Assembly (NCBI GenBank): GCA_019694465.1
Contig: JAIBBV010000042.1
Coordinates: 1-35,596 of the forward strand
Source of the DNA: Oligoflexia bacterium
GTDB taxonomy: Bacteria > Bdellovibrionota_C > UBA2361 > JAFLCA01
Reading direction: 5' to 3'
Length of the DNA stretch: 35,596 bases
Position numbers and translations under genes: made by a program. The notes below the pieces were generated by a model, which made no database searches, was not told where the DNA came from, and saw only the letters and a program-made list of their open reading frames with translations. This document shows positions 16,319-24,463 of this stretch, in pieces (position 1 is the first letter of the stretch; every line of letters starts with the position of its first letter).

Positions 16319-17188
16319 TCAAAGGGGGGCGAAGAGGCTGGTAATGATTTCCTCAATTAGTTCAACAATCATAAAATGGCCGGCATCTGGCACAAAGCGA
16401 TAGCTGCACTTAGCAAGCCTTGAAGCCATGCTTTGGCCCATAGAAAGAGGTACATAATGATCGGCAGTACCATGCCAAAGATGAACTGGGATTTGTATCT
16501 GCTCTAGGGCGAACCCCCAGGGCTGCGCGATAATCGACATATCAGCTGCTATGTCACTAAACTTACCTCTCAGGCCAGTGGCAAAGCTTTTCGTAAGTAG
16601 CGCCTGTACTGGCTGGCGGCTCAATATAAGCCGATCGCAGTTTGGAGAGATAAAGCGTAACCAGCCTACGAGCAAATGAGGGTAGGCGCTGACTACTTTC
16701 GCTAGAGCGCTAACAAACCCATAGGCCAGAGCTGGATACTTACGGGCGCACAGGAGCAGGGAGCGGTTAAGCAGATTCATTTCTAGTACATCCTGAGCGG
16801 ACTCAATGGGACCTAAACCACTTACAATCCCGCAACTATTTATGCGCTCAGGCATGTAGTAAGCGCAGGCGAGAGTGTAGGGTGCTCCGCCTGAGCACCC
16901 TAAAACAGAGAATTTTTTAACTCCCAAGTGATCTGCTAGGGCCGCGACGTCCGCTGGCCAGTCCAAAAGTTTACGACCGAAATAATGAGAACTTCCCCCA
17001 AACCCTGGTCGATCAACGCCTATAACACTTATCCCGCGACTGGCTGCCGAGTCAGCCGCGAGGCCACCTTCCAGACGTGAACCTGGATACCCGTGGAAGT
17101 AGAAAATTGATTTCCGTAGCGCAGGGTCTCCAAACACACTGCAACTGATGGTTCGCCCATTAGGTAAGTTTACTTCAAGTGTGTTCAC
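16319..17188 (-). CDS. Alpha/beta hydrolase
   Basis: 289 residues with the full alpha/beta-hydrolase fold. The oxyanion-hole segment is FHGYPGSRLE (31-40) and the nucleophile elbow is GCSGG with S99. D243 in HGTADHYVP and H271 in DAGHF complete the triad. HGYPGSR places it in the group annotated as alpha/beta-fold hydrolases of broad substrate range (esterases, lactonases, epoxide hydrolase relatives); a substrate cannot be assigned. No signal peptide, so cytoplasmic. It starts with GTG at 17188 and has no clear ribosome-binding site. It lies 81 nt upstream of the RCK operon on the same strand and could be transcribed with it. Confidence 0.85.
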   Translation of the reverse strand: MNTLEVNLPNGRTISCSVFGDPALRKSIFYFHGYPGSRLEGGLAADSAASRGISVIGVDRPGFGGSSHYFGRKLLDWPADVAALADHLGVKKFSVLGCSGGAPYTLACAYYMPERINSCGIVSGLGPIESAQDVLEMNLLNRSLLLCARKYPALAYGFVSALAKVVSAYPHLLVGWLRFISPNCDRLILSRQPVQALLTKSFATGLRGKFSDIAADMSIIAQPWGFALEQIQIPVHLWHGTADHYVPLSMGQSMASRLAKCSYRFVPDAGHFMIVELIEEIITSLFAPL

Positions 17189-17393
17189 GCCAGTGCTGCT
17201 TTCAGTAAGAATTTAGATCTTGAGAACGCGTGCACAGCACTAACGCCGAGCTGAAAGGGGCAAACCGACCAAGTGCTTCGTTCCTTAGACGGCGGCCAAG
17301 TCGATGGCCTTCCAAGTAAGTGAGCCTTGCATTCCTTAAAGCTAGTGAGTAGTGCCATGGCTAAAAACTTTTTGAACGAAACACAAGTATCGC

Positions 17394-18929
17394 TTAAATT
17401 GCAAGGAATCTTTTAATGCGCATTGCTAGGGAGAGAGTTTGCTCTTCGTTAAAGGCTGCGGCGTTTGTGGGTGAGGCAGTTGCATTTGACTCCGGTGCGT
17501 GCGAAAGAGCCGACTGTCTATCGCGCATTATCTTGGCTAAAGTGCGCGCCAGCTCTGGCCGGTGTTCCATAATTGCGCGCAGTGCTTCCTTGTAAACCAC
17601 GACAATCTGCATGTCCTCTGTGGCGCTAACGGTAGCGCTACGAGGTTCACCTGTTAGAAGTGCCATTTCGCCGAAGAAGTCCCCGCTCCGTAAGCGCGCT
17701 ACTTCGTGACCTTTTCCCTGTGAATCTGTGACGCTTACAGCAGCTTCACCCTGCCGAATAATATATAGCGAGTCTCCACGGTCACCTTGATGTACAACTT
17801 TTTCTCCGCACGCGAAGTCAAGCAGCACAGAGTCCTGTGCTAAGCTGGCCAGCTCCTCGGAACTTAGACTGGAGAATAGAGGAATAGCTTGAATAGACTT
17901 TTTGATGGATTCGCCGTGTTGCGGGGCTGACTCTGGGGTTACGTCAGTCTTGTAAATTGAGCGAATTGGGTAGGGTATTGTTAGTTTATTTCGGCGCGCC
18001 GCGTACCAAACGCGGGTCATGAAATCTTCTTCGATATCTGGAAGGCTGGCAAAGTCGTCTAGAAAAATCTTAACCTGATAATTGATATAAAAATCACGGT
18101 ATTCCTTAGTCCTCACCACAGGTGACGGATCGACCCTAACCCCATGCGACATCAAGGCGGCTTGACGCAGAATCCGCTTAACTTTATTCGGCGGGTCATC
18201 GTATGAAAACCCAACATACAAATTCGTCGCGTGCAGAGTTGTTGGACGGCTAAAGTTAGCGATTCGCTCCTTTCCCAATATAGAATTTGGGACAATCACC
18301 ATATCCTGGTCGCGCGTGCGCATGCGCACTGCTCGCCAATTTAGTTCGCTTACCTGACCTTCTAGGTCAGCAACTCTGATCCAGTCACCGACTTGAAATG
18401 GGCGCTCGAACAGAAGCGCGATACCAGCCATCAAATTGCCAAGCGTGTCCTGGAGCGCCAAGCCCAGCACCAATGAACCGACGCCCAAGGTGGCTAGAAG
18501 ACCCGTAAAGTCCTTGCCCCATACGCCGGCAATAATCATTCCGGAACCCACAACAATGGTTGCAAAGCGCACTAGGTCGATGAAAAGCTCTGGAATTCTA
18601 GCTTTCCACGGGCTGCTCTCGCGGTGCGAAATCAATATCGCGCGGGTGAGCATTAGCACTACCCACAGCACCTCAACCCAAAATACGCTTTCAAGGAAGC
18701 GGATCGCCACTCCGGTTTGGGGGAGCTCAGCCACAAACAGTGCTAAGTAAAGAAGTGTGGCAGTAGGGAGTATAATGTTACGCGTGACGCGCACTGAAGG
18801 GATAAGTGCCTCTGCTCGTTCACGAATTGCCCACATCAAAGCAGTCAGTATGACAAAGCCAAAGCTTGCCCCAAGAAGAACAAGTACTGTAACCAACCGC
18901 AAATCTGTAAGCAAAAGGTGTAGAGACAT
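17394..18929 (-). CDS. MscS-family mechanosensitive channel with cyclic-nucleotide-binding domain
   Basis: 511 residues. Membrane segments lie at about 15-35, 52-72, 80-100 and 118-136, followed by the pore helix and MscS signature ATLGVGSLVLGLALQDTL and FERPFQVGDWI (about 146-184). The cytoplasmic vestibule domain runs to about 325. Residues 350-468 form a cNMP-binding domain with the phosphate-binding cassette FFGEMALLTGEPRSATV (418-434), where the Arg is typical of cyclic-nucleotide binders. This architecture matches the small-conductance, cyclic-nucleotide-regulated channels (bCNG type) known in several bacteria; those are gated by cAMP or cGMP rather than by tension. Divergent from the small gene at 18983. 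Confidence 0.9.
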   Translation of the reverse strand: MSLHLLLTDLRLVTVLVLLGASFGFVILTALMWAIRERAEALIPSVRVTRNIILPTATLLYLALFVAELPQTGVAIRFLESVFWVEVLWVVLMLTRAILISHRESSPWKARIPELFIDLVRFATIVVGSGMIIAGVWGKDFTGLLATLGVGSLVLGLALQDTLGNLMAGIALLFERPFQVGDWIRVADLEGQVSELNWRAVRMRTRDQDMVIVPNSILGKERIANFSRPTTLHATNLYVGFSYDDPPNKVKRILRQAALMSHGVRVDPSPVVRTKEYRDFYINYQVKIFLDDFASLPDIEEDFMTRVWYAARRNKLTIPYPIRSIYKTDVTPESAPQHGESIKKSIQAIPLFSSLSSEELASLAQDSVLLDFACGEKVVHQGDRGDSLYIIRQGEAAVSVTDSQGKGHEVARLRSGDFFGEMALLTGEPRSATVSATEDMQIVVVYKEALRAIMEHRPELARTLAKIMRDRQSALSHAPESNATASPTNAAAFNEEQTLSLAMRIKRFLAI

Positions 18930-18982
18930 GCATGATCTTTGCTATGATAATATCAATAGGTCAAGCTGATTAAGGATACAGG

Positions 18983-19219
18983 GTGGCTGATAAAATAGAA
19001 CCAATGGACGAGGGCGATACTGATCAGGAATCTCCCGCACGTGAGCCAAGTCAGTTGGCGACCGAGATCTCCATGCTAAAGGAGTCTCTCAATAAGGCTA
19101 TCTCCAAGCGCGAGCGGGTTCCTCAGCCTACCTTTTGGTTTCTCCTACATCGTAGAATTGCTGATATGAAAAAGCGGCGCGCCATGCAACGCACTGTAAC
19201 GAATATACTGGATCCTTAA
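18983..19219 (+). CDS. Small acidic-then-basic hypothetical protein
   Basis: 78 residues, starting at GTG 18983 because AAGGA lies six bases upstream. The first half is acidic and probably disordered (MDEGDTDQESPAREP). The second half is basic with a possible helix and coiled-coil segment (TEISMLKESLNKAISKRER) and ends in a K/R-rich stretch. No membrane segment or known domain. It precedes mutM by 33 nt and probably shares its transcript. It may be a nucleic-acid-interacting accessory protein, but this is a guess. Confidence 0.55.
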   Translation: MADKIEPMDEGDTDQESPAREPSQLATEISMLKESLNKAISKRERVPQPTFWFLLHRRIADMKKRRAMQRTVTNILDP

Positions 19220-19252
19220 GTTTTCTAGACTTTACTAATACATACGCACATC

Positions 19253-20083
19253 ATGCCTGAATTGCCAGAAGTTGAGACTACAGCTCGCTATCTAGATGAG
19301 CGATTGCGCGGAAGCGTGATTGATTCAGCGCGTGTGCAATGGGCTCGGACCGTCCACTGTCCATCCGTAAGACAGTTTTGCTCTCAGTTAGCTGGTTCCA
19401 AGGTGCTATCAGTGGGGCGGCGTGGCAAATACATAGTGATGTGTCTGCAGCATGATAAAAATCAACCACAATTTTTCTTGCTTGGCCATTTGCGAATGAG
19501 CGGCTCTATGGAGGTAGTGGCGCGTAATGCAGTTGCAAGTAGTCACGATCGGGTGGTGTTTGCTCTGCGAGGTGGTCGGGAGCTACGTTTTAATGATCCG
19601 CGCAAGTTCGGAAGGCTTTATCTCGTTGAGTCGCCTAATGTCCTCTTGTCAGGACTTGGACCAGAGCCACTTTCATCTGAATACACTGTGGCAGACCTGG
19701 CCAAAGCGCTAGCTGGGCGTCGCTCTAGAATTAAACCACTGTTGCTTGACCAAACTTTCCTGGCAGGGGTGGGCAACATTTACGCTGATGAATCGCTGTG
19801 GTGCTCGCGTATTCACCCTTTGCGCATCGCCGATAGTTTAAAGCGTGATGAGGTGGGCAGGTTATATCGCTCAATTCGGCGCATTTTACATACCGCCATT
19901 AAGTATCAGGGCACAGATATTGGTGACTCTGTCGTTGAGTACGGGAATTATTCGCCCCGCGTGTATGGGCGTGAGGGCGCGCCATGTCCACGATGCCGTA
20001 CTAAGATTCAGCGCATGGTGGTTGGTCAGCGCGGCACGCACTATTGTCCAAACTGTCAGGCCTTGTCACCACGGAGCAGATAG
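19253..20083 (+). CDS. mutM: Formamidopyrimidine-DNA glycosylase MutM (Fpg)
   Basis: 276 residues, the family length. It begins MPELPEVET, so the catalytic Pro (P1 of the mature protein) and Glu (E2) follow the initiator Met. RMSGSME and RKFGRLYLV are conserved blocks. LDQTFLAGVGNIYADE (about 163-178) is the helix-two-turns-helix, and CPRC to CPNC near the C-terminus is the zinc finger. The enzyme removes 8-oxoguanine and ring-opened purines and cuts the backbone by beta/delta elimination. Its oxidative-damage role fits with the glutathione peroxidase nearby, though they are not one operon. The stop is two bases from greB. Confidence 0.97.
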   Translation: MPELPEVETTARYLDERLRGSVIDSARVQWARTVHCPSVRQFCSQLAGSKVLSVGRRGKYIVMCLQHDKNQPQFFLLGHLRMSGSMEVVARNAVASSHDRVVFALRGGRELRFNDPRKFGRLYLVESPNVLLSGLGPEPLSSEYTVADLAKALAGRRSRIKPLLLDQTFLAGVGNIYADESLWCSRIHPLRIADSLKRDEVGRLYRSIRRILHTAIKYQGTDIGDSVVEYGNYSPRVYGREGAPCPRCRTKIQRMVVGQRGTHYCPNCQALSPRSR

Positions 20084-20085
20084 TC

Positions 20086-20646
20086 ATGAGCAAGGCATTT
20101 ACCAAGGAGCAGGAAGGTGATAGCGAGGATAGTGCGGACCTTGACGCTCGGCAGGGTCTTCCAGCAGGAAGTAAAAATTATATCACTCCCGCCGGTGCGC
20201 GGCGTTTACAAGAGGAACTCGGACGCCTGAAGCACAAGGAGCGCCCGGAGGTCGTTAACACCGTTGCTTGGGCGGCTGGAAATGGTGATCGCTCCGAAAA
20301 TGGCGACTATATCTATGGGAAAAAGCGCTTACGCGAGATTGATCGGCGCATCCGTTTTTTGTCGAAGCGTTTGGAGTTCGCCGAGGTAGTAGATCCTCTC
20401 AAGAGTAGTTGTGATCACGTGCGCTTTGGAGCCACAGTGACAATTGTGGATGAGGATGACAGGAAACGCACCTATTCAATAGTTGGAGTTGATGAAGTTG
20501 ATGTGGCCAAAGGGCGCATAAGCTGGGCCTCTCCTTTAGCGCGTGCTCTTCTCAAGGCCAAAGAGGGGGATGTGGTAACTTTTCAATCTCCTAAGGGCGT
20601 GCAGGAGATTGAGCTGCTTAAGATCGAGTATCGCGAACTACCATAG
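20086..20646 (+). CDS. greB: Transcription elongation factor GreB
   Basis: 186 residues from the ATG at 20086. The N-terminal coiled coil contains YITPAGARRLQEELGRL and the acidic tip region ENGDY, whose D/E residues help RNA polymerase cleave backtracked RNA. The C-terminal FKBP-like part includes VRFGATVTIVDED and ISWASPLARALL, the latter a GreB hallmark. A longer reading from TTG 20044 overlaps the mutM C-terminus; the ATG is chosen because GGAG lies nine bases upstream. An N-terminal extension (about 20 residues, acidic) beyond the E. coli form is present. The two-base spacing from mutM indicates co-transcription. Confidence 0.95.
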   Translation: MSKAFTKEQEGDSEDSADLDARQGLPAGSKNYITPAGARRLQEELGRLKHKERPEVVNTVAWAAGNGDRSENGDYIYGKKRLREIDRRIRFLSKRLEFAEVVDPLKSSCDHVRFGATVTIVDEDDRKRTYSIVGVDEVDVAKGRISWASPLARALLKAKEGDVVTFQSPKGVQEIELLKIEYRELP

Positions 20647-20740
20647 CAGTGGGTTAATAAATACCTAAATTAAGGGCTACGTCGTATAGCTAATCAGATT
20701 TTGAGGGCGTAGCAATTCACAAACCTGCCACTTCTTGTAT

Positions 20741-21148
20741 TTATGAGATGGGGCGGAGTGTGGCGCTAATGTCATCGATGTCGGTGTCGAAACCTGCGCT
20801 AATGAAGCTCACCTCCGCAAAGCGAATCGTATTCGTTGCACGCAGCGCGGTCGCGTCAACACTTAACTGGTCAACTATCTCGGTAGCCGATTCTTTGTAG
20901 GGATCGGTGAGATTTAGACCTGACCCCCCACGTTCTTGAGTCAGCGTCATCGCATCCTGCATAGATTCCGCGACAAAGCAGAGATAGCGCGCCACGATGC
21001 CACGCGTAGTGAATGTCGCGTGCTGCATCGTGGGGCTTCGATTGAGTAAAACCGACCAACCTACCACACCCAAGTACTTCATGGGCCCTAGAATGACCAA
21101 TTTGCCAATATATTTTAGGTGGGGGTGCCTGTCTTGGACCTGCTCCAT
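20741..21148 (-). CDS. Hypothetical small protein (doubtful)
   Basis: 135 residues with no domain I recognise. The C-terminal half (ESATEIVDQLSVDATALRA onward) looks protein-like, with a helical pattern and codons rich in C or G at third positions. The first 22 residues look poor, and a start at the internal Met at 21082 is possible. No ribosome-binding site is clear. It is convergent with greB and divergent from the HTTM-like gene. It may be a fragment of a larger gene that has lost its 5' part. Confidence 0.35.
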   Translation of the reverse strand: MEQVQDRHPHLKYIGKLVILGPMKYLGVVGWSVLLNRSPTMQHATFTTRGIVARYLCFVAESMQDAMTLTQERGGSGLNLTDPYKESATEIVDQLSVDATALRATNTIRFAEVSFISAGFDTDIDDISATLRPIS

Positions 21149-21199
21149 AAGATGGTGACTGGTCGCGCGCGTGGAACTCTGTGAAACTACAGATCATTC

Positions 21200-22555
21200 A
21201 TGTTGCAGCGACTGTGGAGCGAAATCGATATACCCACTACTCGAATGAGCGTCGGATTATTCCGGATCCTGCTCTACAGCGTGGTGTTCCTTGAGTATTG
21301 GGTAGTCTTTCGGACGGCACCATTTAGCATTGCTGAAGTCGATTCGGCGCGTGGCACACTGATTGTACTGCTCGTCGCCTCCGCGTGCTCGCTGGTCGGC
21401 ATTCTGTTGCCCCTATCTACGGCACTTACCTTCCTAGCGATAAAGACGATTCAGCCTATGCTTTTTGCTTGGTACGAAGTTGATTGGGTGATTGAATTGT
21501 TTTCACTGCTGTTTCTTTTTGCGCCCCACCGCCAAGGCCTAGCTTTGGATAATGTCGTCTTTAGAAGGAGGCTCTCGCCGATTCAAGCGAGAGCTGAGTG
21601 GCAGGAAAGGCACTTTTCGCTGCTGGTGGTCCTGGTGCTCACCTTGGTCTATTTCGATGCTACTCTTACCAAGTTGACCTCAGAGCTGTGGTCGAAGGGG
21701 TTAGCGCTTTGGTATGCGAGTTATATTCCCTACGTATGTGCATGGAAGTTGCCCTTCGTGGTGGAAAGTCAGCTGCTACTAAAGCCGATGACGTATCTAG
21801 TGACTGCATATGAGCTGTTATTCCCGCTCATACTTTTTCGACGCTTTCGTCGAATCTTTCTAGTATCTGGAATAGCGCTTCACCTCTCGATTTCGATTTT
21901 GCTTCCACTCACGTTCTTTGGCATGCTCATGACCGCCGCACTGTGCACCTTCCTTGACTTTCGCAGCGGCGAGCCAGGCACGCAAAGATCGCAGAATTGC
22001 GCGAGTGGGTCAGCTCGCCTCTGTGCAGGGGTGTATGCCACGTTGCTGGTGTACAGCTTCGTGATGATGAAGCTGCATGGAAACCAGCGTGATGCTCTTG
22101 CCGTGCTCCTCGGCGTGCATCCCACAGGAGTGTATGCCGACAGCAAGTTCACCATCGCCCCCCCGATTCTCCGTCTAGAGATTGAGGATCCAGGCGGACG
22201 GCACCCACTTCCTTCATTCTCCCCGGAGGGGTATCCGACAGTGCGCGATCGAATGTGGAAAGTGTGGGGGTTCTTTTCTCGCGCACGAGCGTGTGGCTGG
22301 CAGATTGTAAAACGCTATGCGCTATGGCGTGGGGAATCCAGTTGTCATGCCCAGCACTGCGACGTATTGCTGAGTGCAAAGGCAGTGGCGGTTGAGCACT
22401 TTGAATTTGACCCAACTTTGCCGAGCACGATCGCTTCGAGGCCATGGATTCCGCTCGGGAAGTTTTCGCTTCCCGGGGGGGAATGGCAAGAAGATTCAGA
22501 CCCGACGGCGGGTGCGATCGTTGCCGCCTTTCGAAGAGGCTGTCCCTCGTCGTAG
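21200..22555 (+). CDS. HTTM-like polytopic membrane protein
   Basis: 451 residues. The N-terminal 270 hold six or seven membrane segments in the order of HTTM (horizontally transferred transmembrane) proteins, related to the vitamin K-dependent gamma-carboxylase membrane region: SVGLFRILLYSVVFLEYW at the start, APHRQGLALDN, YFDATLTKL with a buried Asp/Lys, and FGMLMTAALCTFLDF. The C-terminal 180 residues are soluble and include a Cys pair (SCHAQHC). Bacterial HTTM proteins have no settled function; carboxylase activity cannot be assumed. No ribosome-binding site is obvious before the ATG. Base composition here looks more GC-rich than in the neighbours, which may point to transfer. Confidence 0.6.
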   Translation: MLQRLWSEIDIPTTRMSVGLFRILLYSVVFLEYWVVFRTAPFSIAEVDSARGTLIVLLVASACSLVGILLPLSTALTFLAIKTIQPMLFAWYEVDWVIELFSLLFLFAPHRQGLALDNVVFRRRLSPIQARAEWQERHFSLLVVLVLTLVYFDATLTKLTSELWSKGLALWYASYIPYVCAWKLPFVVESQLLLKPMTYLVTAYELLFPLILFRRFRRIFLVSGIALHLSISILLPLTFFGMLMTAALCTFLDFRSGEPGTQRSQNCASGSARLCAGVYATLLVYSFVMMKLHGNQRDALAVLLGVHPTGVYADSKFTIAPPILRLEIEDPGGRHPLPSFSPEGYPTVRDRMWKVWGFFSRARACGWQIVKRYALWRGESSCHAQHCDVLLSAKAVAVEHFEFDPTLPSTIASRPWIPLGKFSLPGGEWQEDSDPTAGAIVAAFRRGCPSS

Positions 22556-23182
22556 TGGTGCCTAAGCTAGCCAGCGTTAATTGAGGGCTAAAGAAGAACA
22601 CCTACTTGTGAGTAACAGTTGCCCGTATCCTGGCCCCACACTTCTTCGGCGCACGCGGTGACTTATTACTTTTGTATGCGATTTGTGGTTTCAGTTCTGA
22701 GGCTAAATGTCGAGGCGTTCCGCTTGGGTCTTTTGGTCTTCGTTTTTCAAGCCTCCGTTGGTATACGTCTCAATCCTATAAATTCACCGATGACCCCGGA
22801 GCTTTTCGTCGTTCGCGCGAGCGAGCACGCGATGCTATTGCTTCTCGATCCTCGCGAAAAGCTTAGCACACCCGTCCACGTTAATCTTTCTTAGCATCTT
22901 AGTTCAGCTATACTTTTGGAACTTGTGCGTGCTCTTTCATGTCTCGAAAAGGGCGCCTGGAAATCCTGAGGATTAGGTGTATCCTCTGACGCAAGTAAAT
23001 TCTTTCTTATTGGGCTTATTTTTACAAAAGCGCTTGAAAAGTGAGTCTGAATTCGCTTTCATTCCCATAATACTTGCAGAATCGTGTTAGAGCCTGTAGC
23101 GAGAATGACCTAGGAAACTTTTACGGGCTCGCATCGCGAGCAGAGCGAAGTAATCCGCATCCTTTTATGTCGCACTTTTGTT
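22556..23182. other. Gene-free stretch
   Basis: I find no gene I can support here. Short open frames between 22619 and 22894 look like chance. A small dyad at 22963-22995 (GAGGAT and ATCCTC) and a short CTCGCGA-type palindrome near 23130 may be remnants of structure. It separates the HTTM-like gene from the 23183 operon and should carry the promoter of the latter. Confidence 0.5.
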
Positions 23183-24451
23183 ATGAATAATGGTGGTGAT
23201 CCGGGGCTTGTAGAGCAGCAGTTGCTGGACGAAATTCGTCTTTTGCGTGCCGAGCTAAAAGCAATAAATAAACAGCGCCCGCTAACGGTAGACCCTCCCC
23301 AAAAACAACGCCCCGAGATGAAGGTCTCGCTAGATCGATCGCTTGGAGAGCGTAAGCCATACGTCCTGCGTATACAGGGCCTATTTGATGTGGAAGTAAA
23401 GCTTTCCCCAATGCGCGCGACTATATTTTTGGCGCTGTTGTTAGACCTGCATAGTCGTAGTGCGGGGGCCAATGAAAACCCCGATCCGCTGGACAGAATG
23501 ATTGAGATCTATCGTGAGTTCGATGGTACCAACGCTTCGCGTGAACAGGTAGCAGAATTAATTCGGGTCGGGCTGTATCGCTTCGAGTTGTCGATTTTAG
23601 AGGAGCACATTTTTTCCGGACCCAAGCTGGCTCTGATTTTTAATCCGAAGCGCCTTAGGCTTGAAATTGCAAAGGACTCGCAAATTAGCGCCCTTTCCGA
23701 GATCTCCGTTTCAATCGCTGCTTCCGATCATAAGATTCTCGCCTTGATTGATAAGTTTTCCAGTATTTCGCCGCTAGGTCGAGTGAGAAGCCAGGGTTCA
23801 TTGTATATCTCTTCGGGTGAACAGGGATGGGACCGACTTTTCCTGGAATACTTTGACCACAATGAACCGGTGAAGAATACGAGTCTCTTTTATCGACCAG
23901 CGTTGCCGACCTATTCGGATCAGCTTCTTCGACACATAAATGCTCCAACAGCAACTTTTGCGCGCAAGCGAGTTATGCTTGAAGGCTACAAAAATGGCCG
24001 CGTTGCTTTTGAAGAGACGCTCATGCGCCAGACGCTTTGGGATATGATTACCCAAATGCCCAGTGGTGAATTCAAGCTATATCCGGCCGGTGTCACTGCC
24101 GATATGGTGGCGGGTCACCTGCTGGAAATAATGCACCAAATTGACACATGTCCCGGCTATAGCCTTTCGCTTACGCATGCCACATTTCCATTCATCGTGG
24201 GGGTGGTAGAGATTGGGGAACAGGCCAGGGTAGAGAGTTTTACTATGTTTTATCGGGTTCCTTCACTGCCACGCTTAGAAGAGGCTACCTGCTTTGTTCT
24301 TAACGATCCATTTGTAGCCGAGAGTGTGCTAACGCGAGTAATTGGCTCCGTACGTGCACACCCCAGTACTGTGTCAAATCGCACGGAAGTCAGAGAGGAA
24401 GTCAAATCAGTGTTGGACTACCTGCAAGCGAACGGGCCAATGCGAGCTTAG
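23183..24451 (+). CDS. Uncharacterised protein with a wHTH-like region, partner of a KamA-like enzyme
   Basis: 422 residues. Residues 8-30 form a likely coiled coil. Residues 60-163 look like an OmpR/BAD-type winged helix: IQGLFDVEVKLSPMRATIFLAL (strands and first helix), ASREQVAELIRVGLYRFELSI (helices) and LALIFNPKRLRLEI (wing-like). The C-terminal 220 residues are of unknown fold, without membrane segments or known catalytic motifs. I do not recognise the family as a whole. It is followed after 12 nt by the KamA-like gene, so the two are probably one transcript. It may be a regulator of, or a partner enzyme for, that radical SAM protein. The start at ATG 23183 has no strong Shine-Dalgarno. 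Confidence 0.65.
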   Translation: MNNGGDPGLVEQQLLDEIRLLRAELKAINKQRPLTVDPPQKQRPEMKVSLDRSLGERKPYVLRIQGLFDVEVKLSPMRATIFLALLLDLHSRSAGANENPDPLDRMIEIYREFDGTNASREQVAELIRVGLYRFELSILEEHIFSGPKLALIFNPKRLRLEIAKDSQISALSEISVSIAASDHKILALIDKFSSISPLGRVRSQGSLYISSGEQGWDRLFLEYFDHNEPVKNTSLFYRPALPTYSDQLLRHINAPTATFARKRVMLEGYKNGRVAFEETLMRQTLWDMITQMPSGEFKLYPAGVTADMVAGHLLEIMHQIDTCPGYSLSLTHATFPFIVGVVEIGEQARVESFTMFYRVPSLPRLEEATCFVLNDPFVAESVLTRVIGSVRAHPSTVSNRTEVREEVKSVLDYLQANGPMRA

Positions 24452-24463
24452 GGGAGATGACGA

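Noticed and set aside
20741..20780. ATTTATGAGATG near greB as a second copy of the MITE end
   Set aside because: Only about 12 bases match and there is no partner repeat or CTAG, so chance is the simpler reading.
21200..22555. Vitamin K-dependent gamma-carboxylase
   Set aside because: Only the membrane region is similar; there is no support for the catalytic residues or a substrate, so HTTM-like is the safe call.
22619..22894. Open reading frames of 64-91 codons
   Set aside because: Two frames overlap here, neither has a ribosome-binding site, and the translations look unlike a folded protein.
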